Shown here in pieces: positions 11,800-28,023 of a stretch of DNA of 64,000 nucleotides; the first letter of the stretch is position 1, and each line of letters starts with the position of its first letter. The position numbers and the translations under genes were made by a program. The stretch lies in NCBI GenBank assembly GCA_002104945.1, contig MCFH01000048.1, positions 186,001 to 250,000 of the forward strand. Direction: 5' to 3'. This stretch comes from Piromyces finnis (Eukaryota; Neocallimastigomycota; Neocallimastigomycetes; Neocallimastigales; Neocallimastigaceae). The notes under the pieces are model-generated. The model was given only the letters and a program-made list of their open reading frames with translations. It had not been told where the DNA came from and searched no databases.

Positions 11800-11812
11800 T
11801 ACTCCTACTTTT

Positions 11813-12408
11813 TGTGATATAAATTGGAATTAATAAATATGAAATTATAATATTGATATAAACTAACCCTCAAAACAATTTAAAAATAAATAATAAATAA
11901 TAATAATATTTAAATGTTTAATTAAAAGTATAAAAATTATTTATTAAAACTCAGTTTAAATTATATTTTTGTTATAAAATAAACATAGTATAAATAACAT
12001 TTTAAATAGTAAAATAGTGTTATATTAATTAAATTAATTACTTTAAAATAAATTGTTTCTTTTATTTATTATTCATTATTATTTTAAAACATATTAATAT
12101 TTTATTTTAAAAAGTTAAAACAGAAAGAAAATTATAAATACATGTAATTATTTCCTAATTTAAAAATGAATCAATACTTTTAATAAATGTATTAAATAAA
12201 GAGTTGATTCAAAAATATATTTTAAAATTGTGTTTTTAAAACATAACTTTTATATTTTGTTAATAATCGTTATGTCGAATTAAAATATTTCAAATAACTT
12301 TATAATAAAAATTTATTTTAAATCTTTTTTTTATATAAATTGATAAGAATATTATCACTTTTATAATTATTTAATTATAAATTAAGATAATATTAAACAC
12401 TTATCATT
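11813..12408 (+). repeat. Diverged LTR7-like sequence beside tRNA-Ser
   Basis: It starts TGTGATATAAATTGG and then has AATTAATAAATATGAAATT, matching the LTR7 start with small indels. It ends where an LTR5 start (TGATAAATAATTAAATTT) appears at about 12409. It is old and non-coding. The end position is approximate. Confidence 0.5.
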
Positions 12409-13980
12409 TGTGATAAATAATTAAATTTATAAATTATGAATTTATAATAATAATAATAATTGTCATGAATATTAGTGGATTCATGATTATTTATTTAATT
12501 AGTGTTTTATTCGTTTAATTAATTAGAAATATTTTATTATAAAACATAATTAAATAATATTTTAAGAGATATTAATTAATTATAATTATTAAGATTTTAT
12601 ATTTATTAAAGTTTGAATTAATATCTCTTTGTTCATTTGATTAAGAAGGAAATTAAAACTAAATTATAAAATAATCATTCCTTCTACAAATGATTGATAA
12701 TATGACTTTTATAATTATTAAATTTAACACGAGTGAAAAGTCATATATAATTAATATATAATTAATTTATGGAATAGTTAATTAATATAAATAATTAGTC
12801 ATGTATTAAATTTAAAATGTATTCCTTAATATCAGAGATAGTATAAAAACTCGAGAAAATTCCTATCATTAGGAATTTCGAGAGTTCATTACTTTTAATA
12901 TTTACTCTAATTATAATAATAACTAATAAATAAAGATTTTTCTTTAAATAAAAATTTATTAATAAATAAAGTTAATAAAATATTATTTATTTAAAAATTT
13001 ACTAATTCATTTATTTAATTAATTGATAAACTTAGGGTAAATATGTACGTTCCGACCTAACTGAAGTGAAATCCTTTAACAATAATTGTCACGAATACTA
13101 GTGGAATCTGCAATTTCAAGATCACTTGAAATTGTGAAATTACTTATAAAATTTCAAAATCAATAATATTTTATTTTCAAATAAATTATAAAATTATATT
13201 AAGAAATATTTAAAAAAATTTAGAAAAGGTTAAGATATGACCTTAACCCTTAATATTTTTATAACAAATAACTTTAACCCTTATCGTCAAAATTAAATAA
13301 GGAAAAACATGTGTATCTCCTCAACGAATGGCGATTTTTGGGAAATTATTGTTGGGAGATTGTGGGTTCGTTAGAAAGCCACGCTTGAGATGAACAACAT
13401 ATCTTAAAATCAGGTCGTTATCTCTGCTGGTTCACGAGATATTCCAATTTAAAGATATTTTGTTAGTAATGATTAATTGTTTATTCAGAGAATGATCACC
13501 TCTGATGTATTGAACATAAATCATTCACCCAAAAGGATATAAATTATTGTTTTAATTAAATTAAAATTATTTTCCGGAATTAATTAACTTTATTTTATAA
13601 TAATTATTTCAATAACATAACTTATAATCTTTGAATTAAAAGATTATAATTATTAATATTATATTCAATGAATTATATTATAATTAAGAAATAATTAATA
13701 TTATAAATATATAAACAATAGTTATTTTTAATAATTAGTAATAAGTCTTAAGTTTAACCTTAGTATTATAAAATATATTATAAAAAATAATCATGTATTA
13801 AAAGTTATTTTATTATTAAATGTAAAACTACAAATAGTATAAATAGTTAGAATAGTTTTATGAAATTAAATCTTTGTAAAGATTATTATCTTATTAATAC
13901 TTAATAAGTATTACTATTAAATAATCTTATTATTATATATATTCTTTAAATAAAATAAAAAGAAATTATTTTAACTATAA
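12409..13980. repeat. Mosaic of truncated LTR remnants
   Basis: It opens with about 45 bp of LTR5 start and is then cut by a sequence beginning TGTCATGAATATTAGTGG. A related start, TGTCACGAATACTAGTGG, recurs at about 13088. Strong hairpins occur at 12850-12882 (AAATTCCTA/TAGGAATTT plus CTCG/CGAG) and 13111-13134 (CAATTTCAAG/CTTGAAATTG, 4-nt loop). No coding potential was seen. Confidence 0.5.
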
Positions 13981-14029
13981 TACATAATTTAATTATTCAT
14001 TTATAAAACTGTAAAAGTATAAAATTTAA

Positions 14030-14810
14030 AACAGATTTTATACTTAAAACAAAACAATTTTTATTAACACAAAAATAAAAAAATAAAACATTAAATTTTT
14101 ATTTTAAAAATCATTTTATTTAAAACTCTTAAAAAGATTATTAACTATATAATAGTTAATAATTAAAAAATTGAAAATAACAATTACATCGATTTAATAA
14201 ACAAAAATTACATGTATTTATATTTTTTCATAATTATATTCTAATATATTATTCTATTTAATTAAACATATATTTAATATAAAATAAACAACACTAATCT
14301 AATTAAATAATAAAATAACAAAACTAAACTAAAACTAATTCATTATACTTTTAATTCAAATTGAGTAAACTCAAAATTGAATAAAACCCATGTATTATCT
14401 ATAAATTAATTTAATATTATTAATACTATTCTTAATATATTTCCTATTGAAATATAAATAAATCTATTTTTAAGACTAAGTTAAAATTATTAAACTATTC
14501 TAAATTTAAATAAAAAAGTATAATCTATTCTAAAATTAAATAAAAAGTATTTGAAAAATATTTTAATTATTTAAAATATTTGAAATGTTTAAATTTAATT
14601 AAAATTCTTTTATTCCTTAAACTTAAATATTTATCTTAATTTAAATTTAACGGAATTATTATAAAATAATTTATTATTAAATTATTCCATAAAATTTATT
14701 CAAAAATTTTATAATCAGTTTTACTAAATATTAATTTATTATTTAATAATTAATAATTAATTATTAAATAATCTAAAGATATATATTATATCTTTACAAA
14801 AACAATTAAG
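14030..14810 (-). repeat. Left arm of a 0.77-kb inverted repeat
   Basis: Its reverse complement matches 16270-17040 over most of its length, with scattered differences. It is a diverged LTR-like sequence of unknown family. The two arms enclose an LTR5 copy and about 450 bp of unplaced sequence. Confidence 0.65.
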
Positions 14811-14908
14811 ATTATTTTAATAAAACATTTTTTCTAACCTAGTTATCTTTAATCTTTTATTTAATTTAATATTTTAATATTAAATTATAAGTTTAGTAAA
14901 ACTTTTAC

Positions 14909-15813
<905 letters not shown>

Positions 15814-16269
15814 TTTGTTGATACGCTACTCTCATAAAAACATAATAAAAACTAACTGAATAAACACGTTGTCAAAATCACAATTCATGAAATTTGACAT
15901 TTCATGAAATTTCATAATTTTGAATTAGTAGTTAAATTAATTAGAATATTAATTTAATAATATTTTACTAATAATAGTTTATTTAATATAAATATTAATT
16001 GGAAAGCTATGTATTATCCGGAGATAAATAGTGTAACAATTAATTAATATTAAACAAACCAATTAGTAAAATAAGATTCATTTAAATAATTATTAATATT
16101 ATTTTTAACAACTTATTAATATCGATATTTAAAGAAAACTACATTATTATTATATTTTTAAAACTCCACCTAACAACCAGCTCTCTGAAGAAGTAAAAAT
16201 TAACTTTGTTGTTGTTATATTACGTGATTCTGTCAGAATTTGGTACCACATTAAATATAAAGATGGTGT
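15814..16269. other. Unassigned A/T-rich sequence
   Basis: No gene, tRNA or known repeat was recognised. It contains a slightly less A/T-rich patch near 16165-16250. Confidence 0.5.
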
Positions 16270-17040
16270 AAAGATATAATATATATCTTTATATTATTTA
16301 ATTAATTACTAATTACTAAATAATTAATATTTAGTAAAATTGATTATAAAGTTTTGGAATAAATTATTATGGAATAATTTAATAATAAGTTATTTTACAA
16401 TAATTCCGTTAAATTAAAATAAATATTTAAATTTAAAGAATAAAAGAACTTTAATTAAATTTAAATATTAAATATTTTAAATATTCAAAATATTTTTAAA
16501 TACTTTTTATTTAATTTTAGAATAGATTATACTTTTTTATTTAAATTTAGAATAGTTTAGTAATTTTAACTTAATTTTAAAAATAGATTTGTTTATATTT
16601 CAATAAGAAATATATTATGAATAGTATTAATAATATTAAATTAATTTATAGATAATACATGGGTTTTATTCAATTTTGAGTTTACTCAATTTGAATTAAA
16701 AGTATAATGAATTAGTTTTAGTTTAGCTTTATTATTTTATTATTTAATTAGATTAGTTTTGTTTATTTTATATTAAATATATGTTTATTTAAATAGAATA
16801 ATATATTAGAGTATAATTATGAAAAAATATAAATACATGTAATTTTTGTTTGTTAAACCAATATAATTGTTATTTTAATTTTTTTATTTATTAACTATTA
16901 TATAGTTAATAATATTTTTAAGAGTTTAAAATAAAAATGTTTTTTTAAATAAAAATTTAATGTTTTATTTTTTATTTTTGTGTTTATAAAAATTATTTTG
17001 TTTTAAATATAAAATCTGTTTTAAATTTTATACTTTTACA
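16270..17040 (+). repeat. Right arm of the inverted repeat, joined to a gag relic
   Basis: The reverse complement of 14030-14810. It stops at ACTTTTACAG where gag-like coding sequence begins, while the left arm continues past the same point. The join at 17040 is therefore a deletion or fusion junction and not an LTR end. Confidence 0.65.
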
Positions 17041-17955
17041 GATGGTATTGCTTCTATGACTATGAACGAACTATTAAGCGAATTAAGCAAAGCTTTTTCA
17101 AATGATACTATTATAAAATTAGCCAAGATTCAATTATTAGAATTAAGACAAACTTATGGAAAGGTGAAGAAGATTATAATTCTAAAAAGATAATGAAGAA
17201 AGCTTTAAATTAGAAGAAGTGCTAGAGCAATATCGCAATATAGCCGATGTTTTTAGCAAGATTAAAGCTAATAAACTACCATCATATAGGTTAATGGACT
17301 GAAAGATTATATTACAAAAGGATGCTTCCTTATATTATGGTCTTATATATCCTTTATCTGAAAATAAATCACAATTTCTTAAAGAATATATAGATGAAAA
17401 TCTCAAAAAAGAATTCGTTAGACCATCTGGATGGCTGGTTACCCTACTTTATTTTAGAAAGAAAAGGATGGATGGTTAAGTTTTTGTATAGACTACAAAA
17501 AATTAAATACAGTTACAATTCGCAACTTTTGCCCACTTCCTCAAATTACTTGTATAAAGAATATTCAACATTTTGTTGGATTGTACAACTATTATAGAAA
17601 ATTAATAAAAGATTTTGCTTCTATTGCAAAGCTGCTCCACAATTTAACTAAGAAAAATACCACTTTTTTATGGACCGACAAGTGTAATAATTCATTTTTA
17701 GAATTAAAAAAAGACTAATTTATTCACCTACTTTATTACATCCAGATCCAACCAAACCATTGTCGAATGCGATACTAGTAATTTTGCTATTGGTTGCATA
17801 CTTTCTCAAAAAGATGAAAATAACATCCTTTAGCATACTATTCAAGATGTTTAAACTGCTGAATTAAATTATTCAATTACTGAAAAAGAACTCTTAGTTA
17901 TAAAATGTGAATTTTCTACCTGAAGACATTTATTACTAGGTGCTAAATGAAAAGA
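17041..17955 (+). pseudogene. Decayed chromovirus gag-pol fragment
   Basis: The frames are broken, but residues match Element 3. MTMNELLSELSKAFSND and LAKIQLLELRQTYGKV match the gag segment with FSNVASYKIAKIK. Then NIADVFSKIKANKLPSYR and LIYPLSENKSQFLKEYI match Pol before and at the RT start. IQHFVGLYNYYRKLIKDFA and an RNase H relic (CDTSNFAIGCILSQ, with a frameshift) follow. Protease is missing, and the RT palm with YxDD is deleted between RNFCPLPQI and IQHFVGLYNYY. Several stops and frameshifts make it non-functional. Confidence 0.88.
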
Positions 17956-20026
17956 TATCAACGCCACAACATGATATCTTGTAACTTAAGCCATGGATAT
18001 TATTGTTTAAGTTATACTAATTATATTACAGAAAAAGAAAATGAGACATAATTTATTTATTAATAATTATAGTTTAAAACAAAATAAATTATTAATTTAT
18101 TTTTAATGTTTAACAAGTAAATTAAAATTTTCAATTTAATTTCTTAGTTTTAGTATTGTTTTTGATAGAAATAGATATAATATAATATAAAAGTATTTAG
18201 GAAAAATATAAATAGAAGATATTTTTCATCATTTTATCGATGTAATTGTTTTTTTTTTCTTCTTAAATAAAATAAAGTTTTAATAAAGAAATCATTTTTT
18301 TAAAAGGAAATTTTAATATTATTATTGTAAAAGCAACCTATTTTTTTTACCAATACTTTACACTAAATACCAAGTAACCGTTTTTAATGACCATAAAGAT
18401 TTTTTTATATACTTTAGGTGGTAAAACTAATGATATTTATTTAAAGAAAAATAATTAAAATTTTTAAAGTTTTAGGTTTTATAGGAGTTTATAAATTTTA
18501 TTAACTTTAAGTTAAAAAATTACTAACGCTAAAGCTTCGTAATTTTTGTCAATTTTTGTTCTTTTTATACTTGAACAATTTTAATAATTACATTTTTAAT
18601 TTTAATTAATTATTGTTTAATTATAAAATATTTAATTTTTATAAATTAATAATTAATATAATTATTGTAAATAGTTAATAAATTTAAAATAAAATTTTTA
18701 ATAATAAAATTTTAATAATTTAAAAAATTTAAAAATTCCAAAGGGTTAGTAATTTTATACTTTTAAAAAAATAAATTTTTTCAATGTGGTCCAAATATTT
18801 TAAATTTTTTATATAGTGACAGACGGAACAAATAAAAATAACTAAAGGAATTATGTTTCTTTGGGTAAGGAAATAATCTAATTATCATTGAATCATAAAT
18901 AATGTTATGATTGGATAAATATATATATAATTATATATAAATAAGAAACAATAAAGATAATATTAAAAAAGTGACCTTTCCAGAGAGGGAAAGTGATCGG
19001 AATGAGTTAAGCAGTAAATTTTATATTTGAATAGTAATGTGTTTTTTTTTTTTTTATTTTATGTAATTTAATATTGATTTTATAAAATTGTAAATAACTT
19101 GTTAAGATAGTTTAAATGTTTTAATGTTTATAAATGTAAATTTAAATTATTATTATAATTGTAGAAGAACAAGTATAAATAAAGAAATAAATAAAAATAT
19201 TTGTTTAAACACTAAAAAATGAATATTTATTAGAATATATTATTTTGTCATAATTCCCTATTGTCATATCCATATAAAAAATAGGATACATTAAAAATAT
19301 TTCGTATCAAAAATGATACGTGGCGAACAGAAAACACCATTTTTAGCACTCTAGGTCAATTCATAAGGATTAAAATAATGATAAAAGTAATTGATAACTC
19401 TTTAAGATAAATGATTAATAATTCTATAAAAAATATAATATTATTCAAAAATATATTGGTCAGCCCATCAAAAAATTGGTTGCTTTACTTATTTTTGTTT
19501 AAAATGAAAAGTTTTTTTTCAGTTTTTCAAGAGTTTAACTGGATTCAGAATAAGTTTTAGATAATAAGGATAATATATCTAATTATATTTAATGCAATAA
19601 TTAATGTAAATGATTTAACAGATTATTTTAGAACAACTTTAAAAGTAAACTTTAATATTTGATTTTTCGAAAGGATGGAAATTACAACACTGCAAAATTA
19701 TTATCCATTACCATAAATAAATAATGGAACTTAAAAAGCCTGATAGTGGGACTTTTATTAATAGATAAAGAAAATATAAAATTAACTTTTATAAGCAATT
19801 GATAACATTTTAATGTAAATTAATAAAAACAAAAAGAAAGTATAAACTTTTTTTTTAATAAAACTTATTTTTTAATTTTAATAAATGTTTTGTTTTATTA
19901 ATTTTTTTTAATACTTTATGTAATGAATATAAATATATTTTTTAAAAAATATATATTAAAAAATAAACGAAAAAAATATAAGTTATATAACTAAATAAAT
20001 CATTTATTTAAATAAAAATAAAAACA

Positions 20027-20090
<64 letters not shown>

Positions 20091-21657
20091 ATTCTACTTT
20101 AGGTAACTAAATATAACTAAATATATATATATATTCTTTTCTTTACTATAATTTGCTAATATAAAAGTTATTTATTTACTTTCTTTATTCATTAATAATT
20201 TTAAATATTATATGTTTTAAAGATTTTTTTATATTATTATTCTTAATCAAAAAAACGAGCACTTAAATATTTAAAACATCCTGAGAAGTTCTTTTCAAAG
20301 TTCATGATATGCTAAGAGAATATATCTCAAAAACTTTTTTTATAAACATCTATTTAATAATTTTATTTAAACAAAAATATAAAGGTAAAGAACATCATAA
20401 TAGTAACTATGGTAATTAAATTACAAAGAAATTTATTTTTAAAAGAAATTAATAAAGTATTTTTTAATAATAAACATACAATTTAAATTTATATTATTGA
20501 TGTTTAATTATTTCTAAAGTTCTATCATCTATATAATATGGAACAAAGTCTGATATTTAAAATCCAATAGAAACATATCTCAATTTTCATAAAGTTTATG
20601 TAGAAATTATATAGCCTTTTAACTACTTTTGTTACTAAATAATATCCAAAATACAAATATTATACAATGAAACAATAAATACTTTGGTTATTTTAATTTT
20701 TTTTTTTTTAAAGTTTTTTTCACTAGGCTTTAGATTTTTGTTTTTATAATTGTTATGATAAAAATTTGAATACCTTATATATATTATATACTATTAACTA
20801 ATATATGATATTATGATATTAGTATAAAATTTATGAAAATATATATATAAAAAAAAAACTAAAGTAATAAAAGATTTATAATGATTTTTTTCTTTTTTTT
20901 TTTTAATAATGTTTAACTTAAAGTACAAAATAAATTAATTATTTATATAAAAAAAGAATATTATCAATATTAACTTACTTTTTTTTTATTCTAATTACTA
21001 TATATATATATTATTTATTATTAATAATTAAATTTATTTTTTTTTTTCTTTCTCGAAAGAGTGTGACTATTTGACTTTTGTCAAACAATTAGATATAAAT
21101 GAAATTAAAAATTGTGTTAACTAACTCTTGAACCTTTAAAATAGAACTAACCCTTTTATTGAGAAATAATATTTATTATTAAAAAATAATTTTAAAGTTT
21201 AAATATTAAATTTAAAAATTACATTTTAATTTATTTTTTAATATATTAAATATATGTATGATTGGTTAAACAATTTAAAAATATTTTAATTTTTTTTTTT
21301 TTTTTATTTTTTATTTTAACTTCAAAATTTAAAAAAAAAAAAAAAGAATATTAATATTCAAAATACCCAATTATAAAATATAATACATTATTTATTTATT
21401 TATTTTTAATTTATTATTTTAAAAGGTATGTTTAACAATTATATACATTATTATTAATATAATATATGAATAGTTTGCTAAGTAAAGACTAAACTATTAT
21501 TTTTTGTATTTTAAATTTAATAACTATAAAACATTATTAAATCCATTAAATATATAATTAATATTATAATTTCATATTTATATAATAATACAATGAAAAA
21601 AAAATTAACAATTTTAAAAAACGTATAAATTATATTCAGGATTAATAATTAATAAAA
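17956..21657. other. A/T-rich intergenic DNA
   Basis: Only repeat fragments and homopolymers were seen. CGTATCA-AAAA-TGATACG at about 19307 looks like two LTR ends meeting, and a hairpin CTTTCC/GGAAAG lies near 18980. A compound (TAA)n(AAAT)n microsatellite occupies 20027-20088. No gene was recognised. Confidence 0.6.
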
Positions 21658-23640
21658 ATGATTTCAGCTTTAGCTTGGATTAAAAAAGGTGCTGCTAAGC
21701 AATTTCCAGAAAAATACAATTTATCTGAACAAGAATATGAAAGAATTTCAAGTTTAACTGAACAACAAGCAAACGACGCTAAACAAGAATTAAATCAAGC
21801 TCCAGCAAAGTAAATATCATAAAAATTTAATTTATATGAATACAAATGAAAATTTAAATTTGTTCTTAGAATATAATAAAAAATAATTACCATGCAATTT
21901 TAATATATAAATGAATGAAATATCTAACTATTCAAAGATTATTATTAAATATTCATTCAATTTAATTAAAATAATCAATCTTAATCAACAAATATTATAT
22001 ATATTTTCAGTAAATGAATTAGATTAACTATATATTTAAAACATAGATATAATACAATAGGTTATTAGAGAAAATGATTAAAATAAATTCTAATTATATT
22101 ATTATTCTAAATATTTTGAAAAACAAAAAAGAAATCAGTTATTTAAAATTATTAATTTAATAATATGATTCAACTCCTTATTTTTCTTTATTTAATTATT
22201 ATTCTTATTATTCTTTATTATTGTTATAAAATAATATTAAAATTATTGTTTCATATTTTTAATAATAGTGAAAATACTGATATTGAAGTTGAACCAACTG
22301 TTAATGATAAACCAGCTGATAATGATGATGAATTAGCTGAATACAATTTAGATGATTATGATAATGAAGTTAGAAGTGAACGTGGTCCACAAATTTTCTC
22401 TAATTTAGCTGGTTTAACTTACTATTCTAATAACAAAGAAGATCCATACATTACTCTTGATGATGCTGAAGATGAAAAAGAAGAAATGAATGAATTAGAA
22501 ATTCTTCCAACTGATAACTTATTAATTACTGCTAAAACTGAAGATGAAATTTCTCACTTAGAAATTTACACCTACATTGAAGAAGAAGATAATTTATATA
22601 TTCACCACGATATTATGTTACCCTCTTTCCCATTATGTGTTGAATGGTTAGATTTCAAACTTGGTCGTAAAGCTAATGAACAAGGTACTGGTAACTATGT
22701 TGCTGTCGGTACTTTTGATCCAACCATTGAAATTTGGGATTTAGATACTGTTGATGCTATGTACCCAGATGTTATTCTTGGTGAAACCAAAAAGCGTGGA
22801 AGATTTACTAACAGAAAGATTAATAATGAAAGACACATTGCTGCTGTCATGGGTCTTTCCTGGAACAAAACTCACAGAAACTTATTAGCTAGTAGTTCTG
22901 CTGATACCACTGTTAAACTTTGGGATATTCAAACTGCTAAGTGTCTTCATTCCTACAATCATCATACTGACAAGGTTCAAGCTGTTCAATGGAACCCAGC
23001 TGAAACTACTGTTTTATTAACCGGTTCTTATGATAAGCGTGTCTGTTGTTTCGATAGTCGTTCACCACAAGCTGTTTCAGAATGGGGTTTAACTGCTGAT
23101 GTTGAATGCTTAAAATGGAACCCACACAAGCCAGAATATTTCTATGTTAGTACTGAAGATGGTCTTGTAAAGTGTTTCGATGCTCGTACCAATAATAGTA
23201 AAGAATTATTTACTTTACAAGCTCATGATGGTCCAGTTTCTGCTCTTGATGTTAATCCATTAATTAGTGATTGTATTATTACTGGTTCTGTTGATAAGCA
23301 AGTTAGAATTTGGAATATTGCTAACAATCAACCAACTTGCGTTGTTTCTCGTAACTTAGATGTTGGTAAGGTCTTTGCTGCTTCCTTCTCTTTAGATTCA
23401 CCATTCCTTGCCGCTGTTTCTGGTAGTAAGGGTAAGGTTGCTATTTGGAATACTATTGATAATGCCACCGTTAGAAAGACTTTTGCTGATCGTGTTAATA
23501 TTGATACTCCAGTAAATGCTGAAAAGAGTGAAGTTGTTACTTTACAAGATGATAAAGAACCAGAATCCGATTCTGAAGAAGAAGGTAATGCTGATAAGGG
23601 AATGGATGTTGATGATTCTGAAGAAGAAGATAATGAATAA
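21658..23640 (+). CDS. PWP1: PWP1, WD40 ribosome-biogenesis protein
   Basis: Two exons, 21658-21809 and 22269-23640, give 507 aa. Exon 1 begins MISALAWIKKGAAKQFPEKY, the conserved PWP1 start. A phase-2 intron (donor GTAAATAT, acceptor AATAATAG) joins in frame to ENTDIEVEP. Then come the acidic DDELAEYNLDDYD segment and GLTYY...DPYITLDD, TDNLLI and YIHHDIMLPSFPLCVEWLDF, which are typical of PWP1. WD repeats include LASSSADTTVKLWD, LLTGSYDKRVCCFD and IITGSVDKQVRIWN. The C-terminus is strongly acidic. In yeast and human, PWP1 is nuclear and acts in rRNA synthesis and large-subunit maturation. Without splicing, exon 1 ends in a stop and the upstream part of the second frame reads as a false Leu/Ile-rich membrane segment, so the intron call is firm in principle. 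Confidence 0.93.
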
Positions 23641-24105
23641 ATGTAATATTATCTATAAGCCTATATTATTCATTATGACATATCTTTTAATTTATTACCC
23701 GCAATTATTTTTATATTTCCATAGATTCACATACTCTATGTAAAAAATATTAACTAATTATATATAGATAGAATAAAAAAAAGTTAAAGTTTTTATTATT
23801 TTTAATATTTTAAGAAAGATTAAAGTAATGAACGTTTTTTTTTTTTTTTTTATTTTAAAAAAAAAAACTTTTCTTTTATATGATATATTTTAATTTTAAA
23901 AGTTTATAGAACATTAGCATTCATAATATTATAAATATTATTATATTATATATAAATTTAAATAAAATAAAAATTATATATATATATAAAAACAAAAAAA
24001 AATTAAAAAAGTTTAACTGCAATTATTATTATTGTTCATTTTAAAACAATACAACTAAATTATTTATTTAACACAATTTTTATTCAACAAATATTGATAA
24101 AAAAA
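23641..24105. other. Intergenic A/T-rich DNA after PWP1
   Basis: Contains a T17 run facing an A11 run (23833-23867) and alternating TA tracts. Nothing else was seen. Confidence 0.6.
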
Positions 24106-25939
<1,834 letters not shown>

Positions 25940-26001
25940 TGTATGTTATGAATTAACTTTTTTTTTTTTTAAATGAGTAATTATTGATTTATCTTTTCTT
26001 T

Positions 26002-28023
26002 TTAAGCACAAGGTGCTACATAACCATATTTAAATATATCATCCATAAGGGCTGGATTTGCTACTATTTTAATTAAATGTTCATAACTCTTTTGGTCACC
26101 GTAAGAAGCTGCTTTTTCGAACCATCTTGCGGCTTCTTCTGCATCTTCTTTGCAACCATATCCTGATTCATAACATAAACCTAAGTGATACATTGCGCTA
26201 ATCGAGTCCTTAGCAGCAGCTTGTGAATACCAATAGAAAGATTCATCACGATTTTGTTCACATCCACTACCATAGAATAAATGATGAGCTAATTTAGTTT
26301 GAGCTCTTACATGACCTTGATTAGCTGCTAAACGGAAAAGACGAATAGCTTTTTCTCTATTTTGCTTTACACCACTACCTTCATCATAAAGTATGGCAAG
26401 GTTAGTTTGAGCCCACATATTACCTTGTGCAGCACTCTTTGAGTACCATATGACGGCGTTTTTATAACTTTTACGACATCCAATACCTTCTTCGTAGAGA
26501 TGTCCAAGGGTATTTTGAGCAAGATCATTATTACCTTCAGCACTAAGCTTGATCCAGTAGAAGGCCTTTTCTTCATCGATTTCAACTCCAATACCATTTC
26601 TATAACAACAACCGAGACTTAATTGGGCTGGTGGATGGTTTAAGTTGGCAGATTCTTGGTATAATTTAACAGCCATTTCTTCATCAATTTCAACACCTAA
26701 ACCATATTGATAGGCATAACCTAAGGAATGTAAAGCAAATGAGTTACCTGAATTTGCACTTTTTCTATACCACTCAACAGCTAATTTTTCATTCTTTGGA
26801 ACACCGATACCATATTGGTAGGCGTGTCCAAGATTATGTTGAGCACGGGAATGACCTTGAGAAGCAGCCTTTTGATACCAGTTAGCACCTTCTTCTTCAT
26901 TCTTTTCACAACCAATACCATTTTGAAGACAGAAACCAAGATTACACATGGCCCATTGATAACCTTGTTCAGCTGACAATTTATACCAGTAGACAGCCTT
27001 CTTTTCATTACGTTCTACACCTAAACCTTCTTCGTACATATAACCTAATGAATTTTGAGCGTAACAATTACCTAATTCTGCTGATCTCTTGTACCATTTT
27101 ACAGCTAAATCAATATTTTTTTCAATACCAATACCTTCTTCATAGCAGTGAGCAACATTGTACATACTAACAGATTCTCCCTTTTCAGCAGCTCTTAAAT
27201 ACCAGTAAAAAGCTAAATCAATATCTTTTTCAACACCGAAACCTTCACCATAACAGTAACCTAATATACCTTCACCACGTGGAAGACCGTCTTCAGCAGA
27301 TCTACGGTAGTAATATACAGCTTTTTCTGCATTCTTTTCAACACAAATACCATCATGATAGCATACACCAAGAGAATAAACAACTGCTGGATGTTTATCT
27401 AATTCTGCAACCTTTTCTATCCATTTGATGGCCTTTCTTCCTTGTTTTTGTGCTAATTCTATCCATTTATCAGATTCTTTTTTATCAATTTTAACAGATG
27501 GACGACCATATCTTCTTAAAAAGGCAATTCTAGTTTGGGCCAAACCATTACCTTTCTTTGCAGCATCTAAATATAAGTTTTCACATTTTTTGAAATCTGT
27601 TTCAACACCAAGTCCGAATTCATAACAAAAGGCGAGAATTGTCTATTATTATTTTGAAAAAATATAAAGATATATTTTAATTAATATATATTATATAATA
27701 TAATTGAAAAAAATTTTTTTGGTTCATTTCATTTGTTTAGAAAAGTTTCCCTTTTTTTTAATAATATATTACTTAAAATATATATAAATACTTACTTGAG
27801 CTTGTAATGAGTCTTCGTCTTGAACTTCATAGGCAGCTTTTCTTAAATATTCTACAGCCTTTTCTTCATTTTTTTCTGTGTCACCACGACCAAATAAATA
27901 GCGTTCAGCTATTTCAATTAAATCGTTTGCAGTTTCTTCTTTCATAATTTTTTCTTGATTTTCTATGTTTGAGTTTGGTTTAATTCTTTCAATTATATTT
28001 TGAAATAAAGTAAATTCTGGCAT
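26002..28023 (-). CDS. Sel1-like repeat protein
   Basis: Two exons on the minus strand, 28023-27796 and 27642-26002, give 622 aa. Exon 1 begins MPEFTLFQNIIERIK. The donor is GTAAGTATT at 27795 and the acceptor AATAATAG at 27644-27643; the 152-bp phase-0 intron rejoins in frame as LQAQ|TILAFCYEFGLGVE, completing a Sel1 repeat. About fifteen 36-residue Sel1/TPR-like repeats follow (pattern AqxxLGxxYexGxGVexdxxkAxxWYxxAAxxG). Such solenoids serve as adaptors in signalling or ER-associated degradation. No signal peptide, membrane segment or extra domain marks this as HRD3/SEL1L, so the partner is unknown. Expanded SLR families are common in early-diverging fungi. Confidence 0.92.

Larger units (their letters stand above)
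10880..11811. repeat. Inverted duplication carrying two tRNA-Ser/tRNA-Met pairs
   Basis: The arms 10880-11222 and 11468-11811 are reverse complements over about 343 bp with only a 1-nt indel seen, around a 245-bp A/T-rich spacer. Each arm holds tRNA-Ser then tRNA-Met pointing inward. The near-identity extends well beyond the tRNAs, so this is a segmental inverted duplication and not conservation of the tRNAs alone. Frames across the arms are not genes. Confidence 0.95.

Noticed and set aside
22165-22268. N-terminal membrane anchor on PWP1 (Leu/Ile/Tyr-rich)
   Set aside because: It is intron sequence read in frame. The true N-terminus is the conserved exon at 21658-21809.
26367-27008. Overlapping minus-strand frames inside the Sel1 gene
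   Set aside because: They are alternative frames of the repeat units with no independent support.
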